Source: Paracentrotus lividus
Taxonomy: Eukaryota; Echinodermata; Echinoidea; Camarodonta; Echinidae
Assembly: GCA_940671915.1 (NCBI GenBank)
Contig: CALNVZ010002100.1
Span: 18,952,948-19,016,947, forward strand
Direction of reading: 5' to 3'
DNA length: 64,000 bases
The position numbers and the translations under genes were made by a program. The notes beneath the pieces are model-generated. The model saw only the letters and a list, made by a program, of their open reading frames with translations. It did no database searches and was not told the origin of the DNA. Below are positions 52,272-64,000 of the stretch, piece after piece (the stretch's first letter is position 1; every line of letters starts with the position of its first letter).

Positions 52272-54683
52272 CTAAAGAGGCAGAGGTTGGATCGACCTGC
52301 AGACTGCTGCACCATCGGTAGTACTCTGGAGTCTCGAATTAATAAGTACTCCTGGTGGAGGATCGGAGGAATTGGGCGGCCATATCTGCTGCTCTCTCCG
52401 AAAGGCCTGCGTCCGCTGCGATTTCCTGAAATAGGCCAGAGTGTTAGGCACAGTCTCTCTGGATTCGGATAATAGGTTTCTGTCCCTGGTTGATTCAGAA
52501 GATTTAGCAACGAGGGGAGGTGTTCTGAGTCCCTGCCAACAGTTTGTTAGATTCGTGAACCATGGTTTCCTCGGCCACCATGGTGCAATGAGAAGGAGGT
52601 GAGCCTCGTCCTCCCTCACCTTCTCCAGAACTTGCGCTATGATGGGAAAGGGCGGAAGGCGTAAGCAAGAATCCCTTTCACAGATATCGATAGAGAGTCT
52701 GTTGCGAAGGCTAGGGGATCCTGGTGTTTCGTGCAATAGACTGGAAGTTGTTTGTTCAGAATTGACGCGAAGAGGTCTATCTGAGGTTGTCCGAAATTGA
52801 GTGAATATTTTCATCGTATTGAGCGATTTAGCTGCCATTCCGATGGGAGGTATTTCCCTCGCGACAGGAAGTCTGCAAGGTAGTTGTGCCTTCCCGGGAA
52901 TGTGACGAGCTATCAGAGTTATGCGATGATCCTGACACCACGAAAGGATCTCCATCGTTAGATTGCACAGAGTTCGTGATTTTGTTCCTCCCTCTCTGTT
53001 TATGTACGATACTACAGTGTTGTTGTCCGATTTACTAGGACACAATGATTTGCAATGTGGTAGGAAGCTGCCCATTGCTAGTTAATGCTCTCATCTCGAG
53101 AACGTTGATGTGTTGGGCCGACTCTCTCGATTCCCATTGGCCCGAGGCTTCGAGGTTTCCCATGTGAGCCCCCCAGCCGAGCTTTGACGCGTCTGTTGTC
53201 AGAGTGAGGGTTGGAATGGGCTTTTGGGTCTTCTTTCCCTGGTTTAAGAAGAGATGAGAAGACCACTGCTGGACTGATTGACTTATTTTGGATGATAGTG
53301 GGATGGGATGGCCTTGGAGTGACGCTTGGTTTGAAGTGTCTCAAGAAATGCAGCTGAAGAGGTCTCATGTGACGTGCATTGTGGGATGAGGTCTATCAGG
53401 CTCGCGAGTAGACCTAGGAAACTTGCCAATCCTCGGCAGATGCGAAGCAGGTTGAGCAAAGCCTCGCTCCACTGCTAGAATTTTTTCCACTCTGTGGAGG
53501 GATGGGCGTACTACAAAGGCATGAATATTTATCCTGGCCCCCAGAAATTCTGGAGTGGTCGTTGGCTGAGCTTCGATTTCTTTTCGTTTACCATGAAGCC
53601 CAAGTCCTTGGCTAATTGCATCACTATCTCTATATTGGACTCGAGGGTGGCTTTTGACGGGCCGAGAAGGAGCCAGTCGTCTAGGTAACAGAAGATTGTA
53701 ATTCCTCGCCTTTCTTAATTCTGCCGCAACTACTTGAATTAGCGGGAGAAAATTCTTGGAGCTGGTTTTAGCCCGAATGGGAGAGCCTTGAATTGGTAAC
53801 AAATGTTTTCTACCTTGAATCCCAAGTATCTCCGAGCTTCGTGGGCCATCGGGATGTGATAATATGCATCTTGAAGGTCTATGTTTACTGCCCATTCGTG
53901 GGATTTATTAGGGGCAGGATGGTTGAGAGAGATTCCATTTTGAAGGTGTGGTTTGGGAGAAGCTTGTTTACTCTCTTTAGGTGAGAACCATGCGGAAGCC
54001 CCCCGAGCGTTTTTTCTACCAGAAACACCGGAGACAGGAGGAGGGAATTGTTGTCCTGAACTTGAACTATTACCCCTTTTGATAGGAGAGATTGTATTTC
54101 TGTTCTTAATGCCCTTAGCCGGATGGGATCCCTGGGAGAGGGCGTCTGACGCCGAAATGGGAAATTTACAGATCCTTGGAAAGATTGGGTTGAACCCTGA
54201 ACTTATTATGTCGAGAACAAACTTGTCGTGAGATATCTTCTCCCAGTTTTGAAGCCAAAGAGTTAGCCTCCCCCCGACTGGGACATGATGGGAGGGGGTT
54301 AGAACTAGTTGTAATTGATTGTCAAATACGCTGATCGTCGCCAGGCCCCTTGAAAACAGTGCCTTGGGACTGGAACTGGGGCTGACGTCCACGCCCCCCA
54401 CTACGGGAGCCGCGATAGCTTTGTGACCTTCTGCGGTGTTCCCCTCCTCCACGCCTAGCGTTAGAGTCATTAGGGGGACGCGAGAAGCTAGGGAAAGAGG
54501 GGCCCCTCTGATCTCCGAAGGACTGGGGCTGGTCCTGAGGACAAGAAGAAGACTTCTGTTTGTGCTGAGACTGAGTGGACTTAGATCTATACTTATAGCC
54601 TGAGGAGCTAGATCTATTGCCGAACTTAGCTTATAGAAAGTTTTGTCCGCCGTGTTACTTTCAGAAATGGTTTGATCGAGCAC
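52272..54683 (-). pseudogene. DIRS reverse transcriptase / RNase H, frameshifted
   Basis: Frame 53,739-54,683 ends with the first RT motif (NIDLQDAYYHIP, FGLKPAPRIF). Y-L-D-D is encoded at 53,677-53,688 in another frame. Frames 53,365-53,895 and 53,078-53,368 carry the RT thumb region (HFLRHFKPS). Frame 52,272-53,075 begins with RNase-H-like sequence (TVVSYINREGGT, ARHIPGKA) and continues into the DIRS-specific segment (LLLIAPWWPRKPWF). At least three frame changes interrupt it. Confidence 0.75.
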
Positions 54684-54699
54684 ATCCTGAAATTTACCA

Positions 54700-55990
54700 T
54701 AAATAAATCTTTACCTTCACATGGTAGTCTAGCCAAACATTTTGCAGCTTCCGCTCGATGTTAAGAGCAGTCAACACGTTGCTCCTTCTTAGCCTCGTCG
54801 TAAGTAGGGCTGATCTTGTTGCCTGTTCATACTGCAGTCAGCAATCTTAGAAAGAGATTCAAGCACCGATTCTCTATCGGTTGAAGTCAATCCTAGCTCT
54901 CTGCCTCCGTCAGGGCCGTAATCAGGCAGCCCTGATAAATTGCGAGACGCATACCATTCGGGCAGAGATGTCGATCGCCGACAAATCCCTGTCGGTGCTG
55001 ATAAAAGTGCGGCTGCGCAGGGTGTTGTATCTGGATTTCTTCGCCCCTGCATCGCCAACGCGAAAGGCTACGTCTGGGACCGTGGGGAGCACAGATAATT
55101 ATCAAAGTCCTGAGACGCGATCCTGTAATCCCTTGTCACCTCTCTACTCGCCGGTTTTAATCCAGAGCGGCGATCTAGTTTGTGAAGCAAGACTTATACG
55201 GTCCGTCCATCTTTATTCCCGGCAGAGAATCTTCTCGATCTCCGAGTGATGATTTCAGTCTAAAAATAGACTGCTGCTTAACGTCAGTCTCGTGATCATC
55301 TTCTTCGTCCGCCCGCAGTTGTGGGCAATATTTAGAGAGAATTCTCGCTGCCCGATGTCGGTCGTCAGATGCAGTGAAATCCCGCAAGTGCGCCATCTCG
55401 CGGCTGGTCACAGTGAGCGGTAATGTGCATTGTGTCCGTTAAGCCGCTGGCTTGGCCAATCATAGGCGATCTAGCACTCTGTGCGGCCTGTAAGGAGTGT
55501 GTTTCACTGGAAAACTGAAGATGAAGAGAATCTCTCCAATTTCTCGCCCGGGAAGTTACGGCTTGGTTACGTACTGGGTTGTGATAGCCGTACTCGGAGT
55601 CTGAATCCCCAACTATTGAAATGCTACCCGTCCTCTTGGGGTGAGGCGGACTCTCGTTCCGCCGCCTCCCTGGCCATGGTGATGGCGAGATGATAAATAT
55701 TCCCTAGTCTTTTGTTGACTTGATAGTTTGGGACCGAGATCCAAGGGATCTGGGTCGGGGTGGGTAGATGGGGGTTGGGTATTGGAGGAGGCATGATAGC
55801 CTGAAGGGCTTTGATAATCCAGTCGCCCGCCTGAGCTGGGTCAGGGAGCGTAGTAAATTGGTGGGTCTTCGACGTTTTAGAGGTCACACTCGCATCCTCG
55901 TGGACACCTCTTTTTTGTGAGGTTGAGGAGTTAACACTGCCCCTCTCAGGGGACTTATCCGACCCGATACACCGACATCATGGAGGTCGA
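54700..55990 (-). pseudogene. DIRS Gag-like ORF1 fragments
   Basis: Minus-strand open pieces at 54,789-55,058, 55,175-55,411 and 55,624-55,887 lie upstream of the RT in the position of ORF1. They have no diagnostic motif; the assignment rests on position and orientation. Confidence 0.45.
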
Positions 55991-56303
55991 AGGGTTCGGT
56001 GATGGGTTCCCAGCCGGATTTTTCGAGGTTCAGTCCTCACCGTGCTGGTTTGCTTCGTCAAAGGGGATTATTGGGCGTTTCTTTTTTGCCCTACCACCCT
56101 TATCCGTGGGCCCGATTGATCGTTTTTTTTTTAGGTTTATTCCTCGAGCTGCCTCTTCAGAGGAGGCGGAGAGATTTCTCTGGCATTAGGATCGCCGAAC
56201 TACTCTCTTTTGGTCCGGCATATCTTTGGCGATTTTGGGGTGTAGGTTTGTCTTTAATATCTTTAGCCGATTTCATATTCTTTTACTTTGAAGCGCGCGC
56301 GGC

Positions 56304-56488
56304 AACGAAAGAGGAAGTAGACGTGTGTGGAGAGGCGTTATATAGTTCCTGCGCAGTGACGGGTTTCCCCGTCTGCTTTCGGGCAGTTAGACTCTTTCGA
56401 GTCGTTTTGTTTGCCGGTGGCTATTCTACTTTGGGCAACGAATAGCAATTTGAAGAGATATAGGTAAGTATAGCGCAGTGTAGTAAAT
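56304..56488. repeat. DIRS right inverted terminal repeat
   Basis: Inverse of the left repeat, ending GTATAGCGCAGTGTAGTAAAT. It is the 5' end relative to the minus-strand genes. Confidence 0.85.
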
Positions 56489-56789
56489 AGAGAGTTATTG
56501 ACTGAAATGACAAAATCATCTGGCTCAATTATATAATTGCTTAAGATTGTAAAGAAGTGAAGTTAGTTTATGTTTAATATATTTTCTTACCACACAAAGC
56601 AACGAAACCCTTATGAAAAAGAGTTGGTCTAATCATTTTCTGGAGCGGTGTACTTATTTCATGAGTGTACATTTTAGCAAATTTCCAAATAAGCTGGTCT
56701 AAAATTTACATAGTTGCTACTGATTTGTACCACTTATACTGTGCTTATTAATCAGAAATATCTTAATGGTGTTGATGTTCTATGAAGCA

Positions 56790-57350
56790 TTGTAGTGTAG
56801 AATTTCACTTACATGTAATTGGAAATCTTTAGATTTAAAGCAAGAGAAGAAAAGCTCTTAGTGTTAAAGATTAAATAAATAAAAATAAAAAAAAAATCAT
56901 TTGCTTCTTGTTGCTACGATTGTGGTTACTTTTTATTAATTTTTTTTTAAATATTGTTATGTAGCTATAGGATCATGAATTTATAAGATCTTAGTAACTC
57001 CTCAATGATCCATCCACTCTTTTTTTGTAAATATTTTTACATTTATGTAATATGCCATTTTGCTTAAAATTGTACTGTATTTCAATATTTGAACTTTTTC
57101 ATTTAAGTGGTAAACAAGGTTCAATTTCAACAATTTGATAATTGTCACATAAAGACCAATAAAATGCATGATTATATTGCTGTCACATTACTAATGAACA
57201 TGAATAAATATTTTTATATAAAGATATACATACTGTAAATGTAAATGTGTGTGTCGAATGAGTGATTCTTGTTCACTAGCGAGGGAGTTGCCATTTTCTT
57301 CTGCCTTGTATTGGTATCTTATTGCCATTATTCCTTTGCAAAAAAACAAT
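56790..57350 (+). repeat. Duplicated downstream block, gene B side
   Basis: Counterpart of 27,815-28,430, placed after the DIRS element that follows gene B. It carries an AATAAAATGCA stretch where the gene A copy reads GATAAAATGCA. No coding potential is seen. Its position shows that the DIRS element lies inside the duplicated unit of gene B. Confidence 0.5.
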
Positions 57351-58530
57351 ATTAAACCTGTAAACAGCTTTGGGAGAAATATGAAACAGTTTCTTGATTT
57401 TGACTACTGATAATACCCTCCTCAAACAATTGAGATTTTTTTTCTTTTCTTAATTATCCTTTGTTTCAGAAAGAACCCAAATTGTGAATATATATATTTT
57501 CTCAGTAATGAAAGTTTTTGTATAGAAATTAGTCTAAATATCCTTTCTGTATTAGCATACAAGCTACATTTTGTCGGTACATAACCTCCTCCCGGAAATG
57601 AAATGAAATAAAAATAGTCTAGAATTCTAAATTCTAAATAACACTACAATACACTACTATGGGTCTAACTAGAATATCTTACGTTTGCTCATCCAATGAA
57701 ATATGATTGAGTATTAAAACAAATGCAATGATATGAAGAGCTTACATGCTAAAGGGACTAAATCCACTTTTATAACTTCAGAGGAAATGGAATTTGTTTA
57801 CCTAATTTTGTTTGGAAAAGGGAAATTACAAAATGCATATTCTTACAGTTGCAATCAACATTTAAAAAAATCCTTTGGTTTAAAGACGGGTATGTACCTG
57901 AACAATGGCCTGATATCAATAACTCAATTTTCATCAAAAGTGGATTTAGTCCCTTTTTGTGTGAGCTTTTCATATGTAGAGAGGATAAATCTTTACCTAG
58001 TTCCATTTACAAAAATTATTGAAGAAGTAAAACAGGTACCTAAATTAAGGAGCATAACATAAATACAAGGAAAGACAGCTTCAAATACAGAGGGAATATG
58101 TATCATTCTGAGCACAGTAGTTTTAAGATACAATGTTTCCTATTATCTCAAAATAAATTTAAAGTATGAAAGATATGTTTTTTAGATCTCCCAAAACTAC
58201 AATCCATCTTTAAAATTAAACCTCAATAAATCATCCAAGTTTTGATGGTAAAATTTGAATAACTATAGAAGAGTTATTTGACCTTTTAGTTGCTTGCAGG
58301 TAAAACCGTAACATCTTACCTCAAATAACCTGTTACCTAATCCAACATTTAAAGGTCCCCATAGCGCATCCTGGTTTGACTGAAATTGGTTGCGAAGTTA
58401 TTTGGGTTTATTTAGCCTTACCCACAGACAGGAAACAGGACAACCAACCAGAAAAAAAAAACAGACAAAAAACTTTTGGATCCCATAGTCTCCCCAAACC
58501 TTTGGTGATTTTGACAAAAAAATAAAGAAA
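57351..58530. other. No gene seen; fold-back repeat at 57,735-57,975
   Basis: AAAGGGACTAAATCCACTTTT (57,751-57,771) is exactly complementary to 57,937-57,957, with weaker pairing outside (GAGCTTACA against its mirror). A 109-codon plus-strand frame spans this palindrome and is not credible. A TTTGACCT-family fragment lies at 58,290-58,500. Confidence 0.5.
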
Positions 58531-58534
58531 ACTA

Positions 58535-61500
58535 CACTGTTCGTCATAAAGGTGGAATATTTTTTTCTGGCTCAAGCGACATTATGTTGCTCCGTTATTA
58601 ATTTCTTGAATGTGTTTGTCACCGCTTTCACTTTCTGGGATCCTGGGTATATCTTGGACGTTCCCTCAACCCTTCCCCAGGATTTTTCTTCAAAAAAGTT
58701 TGTCACCCCCAGAAGATGGCAATTTTTGTCATTTTTTTTCTTCTTTTTGGGGCCCTTTTTTGTTCACGCGACCCACCAAGGCCCCCTCAGTCCTACCCCA
58801 AGGAAACACGTCTGAGGTGGAGATTTGTTATTGTTCTTTAAATTAATTCTAGATTTATGGTTACAGACTCGACCCTTTTGTCTAGGAGAGGGGTCAAAAT
58901 TTATTTTGATCGGGGTTCAACATTCATTTTATTCATTCTTACACCATGGGAATTTCTATCTTCACTAAATTGTATTGTAAAATCTTAACCAAACATAAAT
59001 CAAAATAAAATATTATCAATAATGACTATTTACAGCCTTGTCATCAAAGCTAAACAGAATTTAAGGGGAAATGATGATATTTAAGAGCCACTGTCTGAGA
59101 GAATCAGGCAGATTTGAAAAAAGTTGGAAGATGGGGGTCGGCGGATTTCTTTTATATTTTGAGGTTTAAGTACATAGAGGGTAGGTCCCCCGAAAATGGG
59201 GTTAAAAATTTCTGATCATAATTATCTTCATAGTTATCCGACCCCCCGAAAATTGACCCTTTTTGGGTGATTTCAAAGCCTTGCATTTTTCAATTTATGG
59301 TCATTTTCATGACCTATTAAAAGTCATTTGAAATTGTTCGATTCAAATAAAATTTGCAGGGCTTTAAATTTAAATGTTTTTCTTTGCAGGCATGTAAATA
59401 AAATTTAAAACAAAGGATTGGAAGGTACCATTTTTGCAATAGGGATGTTGCCATTTTTTGCATTTTTCAGGAGGGAGAAAAATGGGAAATTTTGGCAATA
59501 TTCATGGGAGTGTAACAAAAATGGCCCAACTTTTTTCAGGCTGATTTTTTCACAGAATGTGTCCCAAACATAGGTTAATCCATTATAGGTTTCAAATCCG
59601 TGGAGTGTCTTCAACTTTTCTTGTTAGAAGCTGCTAAAAATAGGTCTTTTTCAAAAAAACCTGAAAATATGGAATCTTGTACCTGCTGCCAAATGTACTA
59701 TAATTACTTGCAATAAACCCCAAAAGTGTTTGAAAAGCACTTCATACCAAGCAGATATGTCCTTATAAAATGCAGGCAAATTTAATTTTAGGTATTTCAT
59801 TTGTTAACACCCCCATATCGCTAATGGACTGTCCCTACATCTAAATTCTACATAAAAATCATAAATTAATTGTATCACATATATGATAATGAAGGCATAA
59901 TGACAAAATAACTTCAATCAAATGGAAATCAATGGGTACATGGACTTTCTAAACAGTACAAATCTGCAAATAAACATTTAGGCCTATGGTCACACATATC
60001 GATCTTAGTACGATCCATGCACATAATCTAATGTCACCAAAAGATGACTCCATGAAGTTACATAACAACGATAAAGATGGAAAAAAATCGGGCAATTTGT
60101 ATATCGCTTTTAATTGAGTTTCTACTGGTACACACAACGATTTATATTAAAATCATTATCATGATTATAGACGTCAGAAAGAGAGGGCCAGGGGACTACC
60201 CCAACTTAAATATCTGGAGGCCTAAAAGGATACCCCCATGAATATCAATTTGGGGTTGTAATATACCCTGTCAGGATTTTCAAGGAACAAGTGACTCCTG
60301 ACTCCTTTGTTTTGTTCCTTATCTAAAGAAAATCGAAGATTTTGTGTTAGTTGTATTCAGATATTTGCAATTAGTTATCAAGAGAAATAAAGAATTTAGT
60401 AAGAATAAACTTTTTTAAAGTAAAAAAAAATATTGGAGGGGGGGGGGTTCACTCGAATATCAATAGCCCGCTCCCCAATATTGTTGGTACCGTATAGGTA
60501 TCAGCGACCGTCTTAATAAATATATTTTTGATTGACTCGGATAATATTTGTAAATGGTCTATATAATTTGGGGAGATATTATAGTCTCTTCTATAATCTT
60601 TTTGGCACTCGCATTATTGAGCCCAACCCCCCCCCTCCTCCCGAACACAACAGCTCACATATTTAGGTATCTACTGACAGGATTTCAGCTCGCGCTGTAG
60701 GCTCGCATTAATTTTAAGCTTCATTTTTTTTTCTTCAAAAGAACAATCGCTGGGGGTTAACCCCCATGTTTGCAAAAAGGTGCTTGGAAATCATTGAGCC
60801 CTCCCCTCTCATCTTATTGATTACTCCAAATTACTTTAACACAGCTCACATTTCAGGTTTTCTATAGGGTACATGCAGGTAATTGGGCTAGCAGGTAATA
60901 TGGGCCACCTGAAACAAATCATGTTCGTGACCGTCGACGCGGTGACCGGTGTGAGCCGATAATATGTTGTTCATATTAACTGTATACGAAATCTATCATC
61001 GTGAAGCATCTGATGCCGAAACTTCTCTGAGAAAATTGCTGAAAACCAACGAGGTAGGTAAAACTACGGCATTTTTGTACCCAGATATGTAAAATATGAT
61101 ATTTCACGAAGTGATCGTGAAAGTGTTTGGGGGGTAACCTCAATTGTTTGTATATTTAGTAAGCTTATAGTTTCATTTTGATCATACTAGCGTGTGCAGG
61201 TCAATTTGTTGTAGTGAAGGGGTGCAATGTTGTATTGAATGCTTGCCTGACATGGCAACATTAGTGCAGGTAAGATGGGCAGTCCAAAGTGGAAATGATT
61301 CTGGTACTTATAATATTGGGATGAGGATCAATCTCTTTGTTACGATTTTTTGGGGTATATTCACAGTTAGGGGGCCTTGGTGGGTCGCGTAAAATGCTTT
61401 TCAGTGCAATATCACAGATAATAGAAGAGATTTACACATTGCACAAAATACACTTTTTTGCCTTTGAAAAAGAGCATCTTATGCGGTGGTGACAAAAAGA

Positions 61501-62449
61501 TAAAAGACACTCCACGGATTTGAAACTGAAATGCATACTCTGGGTTGGTCTATAGCCCACATTAAAATCAGCTCAGAAATTTGGGCCATTTTTTTATAGC
61601 TCGTCAAAGATAGCCCAAAATAGGCTATTTTGGAATTCTAAAAAGTCAGGAAATTGCGTCACCCCTCCTGAGATAATGGAATGATCCAATTACTTATTGT
61701 AAAATATCACCTATACAGCGTTATAGGGATAGGTTTGGAGAAGTCAGCCATTAAATTTCAAACGATTTGCAGAATTTTAAATACAGTTTTATTGGTGTTG
61801 AAAACAGTGCTAAATTTGAAATTTGCCAATTATAGTAGTACCGAAAGGCCATTTTAAGGGGGTTGTGAATAATTATGAAGATAATTGATTATAAAATTCT
61901 AATACTATTTTTCTAAGTTTAACCTAAATGTATTAAACTTCAAAGATAGAAGAAAATTGCCGACCCCCATGTTCCACCCCCTGCCTGATTCTCTCAGACA
62001 GTAGCTCTTAAGGGTTAAAGTGGTTTTTTCATTTCTTTTGTTTTCAGCATAAAGATGAATAAAATATTTTGAATTTTCACCATTCTCGTTTTTTACTTCA
62101 ACCCTCCCTAGACAAGAGCCTAAGCCTGTCCCAGAAATATAGATTTAACTTAAAGAACAATATAAAAATACACCTCAGTCGCGATTCCTGGGGGTAGGAC
62201 TGAGGGGGGCTTGATCGCCGGGGACAAAAAGGGGCCCCAAATGAGAAAAAATGACAAAAATGGGCATCAACGGGGGTTGACAAAACTTCTTTGGAAAAAG
62301 GTCCACGTGAAGGGTTGGGAGAATGTCCAAGAAATAGCCAGGGTCCCAAAAAGAAAAAGCAGGGACAAACATATTCAAGAAATTAAAGTCAGAGCAAAAT
62401 CATGTCGCAGTAGCGGCAAAAAAATATTCCACCTTTACGACGGACAGTG
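58535..62449. mobile_element. 3.9-kb fold-back element, TA-flanked
   Basis: TA at 58,533-58,534 and 62,450-62,451. Left end CACTGTTCGTCATAAAGG, right end CTTTACGACGGACAGTG. The arms pair over most of about 1.1 kb: GGTGGAATATTTTTTT at the ends, CTGTCTGAGAGAATCAGGCA (59,091) with 61,988, AATTATCTTCATAGTTAT (59,220) with 61,870, TTTCAAATCCGTGGAGTGTC (59,591) with 61,509. The loop (about 59,800-61,380) holds no recognised gene. TA flanks and CAGTG-type ends suggest a Tc1/mariner-related non-autonomous element. Confidence 0.65.
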
Positions 62450-62544
62450 TATATCAAATGCTGAACATTTATCAATGTACCTGCCTGAAGTGTACTTTGT
62501 TTAATAATCAAACACTGTTCTTTTGAACTTTGATATCATTGTGA

Positions 62545-62870
62545 AAAGATTTTGTTCTTTTATGCTTTTACAATAGAGAATTCCAGACTATGTGCTTTTG
62601 TACGTCTTGGTGTTGAAGAAGTATTGACTTCTATGGGGGCGGGTTTGTCTACTTTGAATTAAAATACGAAATACACATGAAAAAAAAAATCATATACACA
62701 GAAAAAAACAAACATTGAAATACAATGACAGGATGTAGTTCTGTGCATGCAATAGGGTTTTCCCTGTATTCACTATCAGACACCTGAATCAAACATGAGT
62801 GGGTTTTCGCTGGGACACATAGGATGTAGTCTGAATCGCTAGCATATAAAGGGCAATATTTCAAAATAGC
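62545..62870 (+). repeat. Third copy of the gene A/B upstream flank
   Basis: TTGTTCTTTTATGCTTTTAC, TTGACTTCTATGGGGGCGGG and TTTTCCCTGTATTCACTATC occur here in the same order and spacing as upstream of genes A and B. No exon 1 follows at the expected distance (about 63,050-63,150) or anywhere before 64,000. The stretch after it looks like transposon-derived sequence. It may belong to a third tandem unit displaced by insertions, or be a solitary duplicate. Confidence 0.5.
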
Positions 62871-64000
62871 TCAAAACCCTTGTTTTTCATCTTCTTGAAT
62901 AGCTTTGAATAAAGGTTGCAACGTCTATTGTTGCATGATAGATTCGATCCTTATCTAGTGATTTCATATACAGTGCAGCAAACCCAACTTTAAGAGCCCT
63001 CATATTAAAATTTCATAGCTTGGGTGACCTTGATATTCATTACAGAATAAAGAGTCACTAATATTCTATTCAATGATACCCAACTTAAAGCTGTGTTGCA
63101 ACGGATGGGAAAAAAAGCATAAAAATTGCCTGGTACCAAAATTGGGCAAAAGCAACCCTTGCATTTCAATAGTCCAGGTAAAATTTGTCCCTTATGAATG
63201 GACTCAGGTCCTCAAACAATGAATGAATGATCAGAAAGCCAGGGTTGCTTCTGACAAAACTTGATAGAAGGAGGTTTTTTCTCAAGTACTCAGTTGCTCT
63301 TTGTCATGATAAAAAAAAATTGATTAAGGTACGTTCCCAAAAGTAAAACCCCTCGGCGTGGCGCGAGAACGCCGTGGCACGGCGTTTCGTGCGGCGTTCC
63401 CTTATCGCGGCGCTTTTGATTTTCTGTTCGAAAAAGAGCGCGGGCCAATTTCAACAGACTTCCGTCGTTTTGTTTGTTCCCTGATATAAAAGGGAAACAT
63501 GTATAGCTCCATCTATGGCCATCTACGGCCATTGAATGGCAGAACACTGCGCCAGAATCAATTGTTTGGGTGTTTGCACTGAATACAGATCAATGGTTCT
63601 ATGTGTGTGTTTGTGACGGCGGAGCGTGCCAGGCTATGGGACAATAGCCAGGGCTACGTACATCAAAGACTTTAATCTCGCTTTATATAAAGTGACACGC
63701 TGTGTTAATTCATTTTATGTACTCTATAATGCTCTGCTTAATCATATAAGGACAGGCCCTATATTGAAAACAATGATCTGCCCACAGTCCGGTGGCCTGT
63801 AACATATAGAGGGGCATACTATCGAGCTTAATTACGATTGGTATTTTTAATACAGCTAAGACTTACGATTGACATCAATCGTAAGATTGATCCTATCTTT
63901 TAATTTATGTTACAGCTAAGCAGAGGTCTGTGACTATACGAGAGGATCGCAATAAAATAATGTTTAGCCCCTAAAGTTTTGTTCCAGTTTTTTTTTTCCA
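62871..64000. other. No gene seen; GC-rich islet at 63,350-63,420
   Basis: Mostly AT-rich. 63,140-63,275 is a diverged copy of the palindrome at 28,693. 63,350-63,420 is strikingly GC-rich (GGCGTGGCGCGAGAACGCCG). No exon of a third SEMA-PSI gene is found before the end. Confidence 0.5.

Larger units (their letters stand above)
50947..56488 (-). mobile_element. DIRS-type tyrosine-recombinase retroelement, 5.5 kb, degraded
   Basis: Terminal inverted repeats of about 187 bp (50,972-51,160 and 56,304-56,488) frame minus-strand genes in the order Gag-like, RT, RNase H, tyrosine recombinase. An internal complementary region (51,212-51,313) matches both outer ends. No target duplication is visible, as expected for DIRS integration by recombination. 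All long frames carry frameshifts. The left end extends about 25 bp beyond the repeat (AGAATGTTCAATTGTGAAC), and that extension is also represented in the internal complementary region. It lies about 540 bp after the gene B stop. Confidence 0.85.

Noticed and set aside
57733..58062. 109-codon plus-strand open frame
   Set aside because: It spans an exact fold-back repeat and has no domain.
62871..64000. Third SEMA-PSI gene inside the window
   Set aside because: Although the upstream flank is present, no exon 1 sequence (signal peptide, [10 protein letters not shown]) is found before the window ends.

Overview
The window is animal nuclear DNA, AT-rich and mostly non-coding. It has spliced genes with GT-AG introns, many nested DNA transposons, two retroelements and numerous microsatellites. 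The SINE at about 7,956-8,298 and the 'TTTGACCT' repeat block at 28,975-29,525 resemble sequences I associate with echinoderms, so an echinoderm, probably a sea urchin, is my best guess. That assignment is an inference. There is one assembly gap (18 N, 24,962-24,979).

The host content I can support is a tandem pair of plus-strand genes with the same six-exon structure. Gene A runs 14,921-24,569 (529 codons) and gene B runs 30,109-50,411 (530 codons). Each predicted protein has a signal peptide, a plexin-type SEMA domain and one eight-cysteine PSI domain. Both then stop at the same codon of a short sixth exon, with no IPT repeats, membrane segment or GAP domain. They look like secreted SEMA-PSI proteins derived from a plexin. 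Upstream flanks (14,340-14,900 and 29,600-30,100) and downstream flanks (27,815-28,430 and 56,790-57,350) are also duplicated. A third copy of the upstream flank lies at 62,545-62,870, so another unit may begin beyond the window.

Layout. 1-14,340: no convincing gene; diverged tandem repeats, a tRNA-like SINE head, TTAA-flanked elements (6,661-6,899 and 10,356-11,352) and a TA-flanked element (7,520-8,407) interrupted by a SINE. 14,340-24,570: gene A; its intron 2 holds a three-level nest (TTAA element > TA element > miniature LTR element) and its intron 5 a 1.9-kb TTAA element. 24,570-30,100: gap, a 1.3-kb TIR element with a perfect 8-bp duplication, small palindromes and the TTTGACCT block. 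30,109-50,411: gene B; its 16-kb intron 1 holds a 4.85-kb TTAA-flanked unit, a TA-flanked element split by a 6.6-kb LTR retrotransposon, and a MITE carrying a purine-rich minisatellite. 50,947-56,488: a degraded DIRS-type tyrosine-recombinase retroelement with inverted termini and an internal complementary region. 56,490-64,000: duplicated downstream flank, a 3.9-kb fold-back element and the third upstream flank.

Because genes A and B are paralogous, several insertions can be read against an empty site in the other copy, which fixes element ends and target duplications without a database. Both retroelements carry frameshifts in their coding regions and look incapable of autonomous movement, although the LTR pairs are nearly identical and therefore young.
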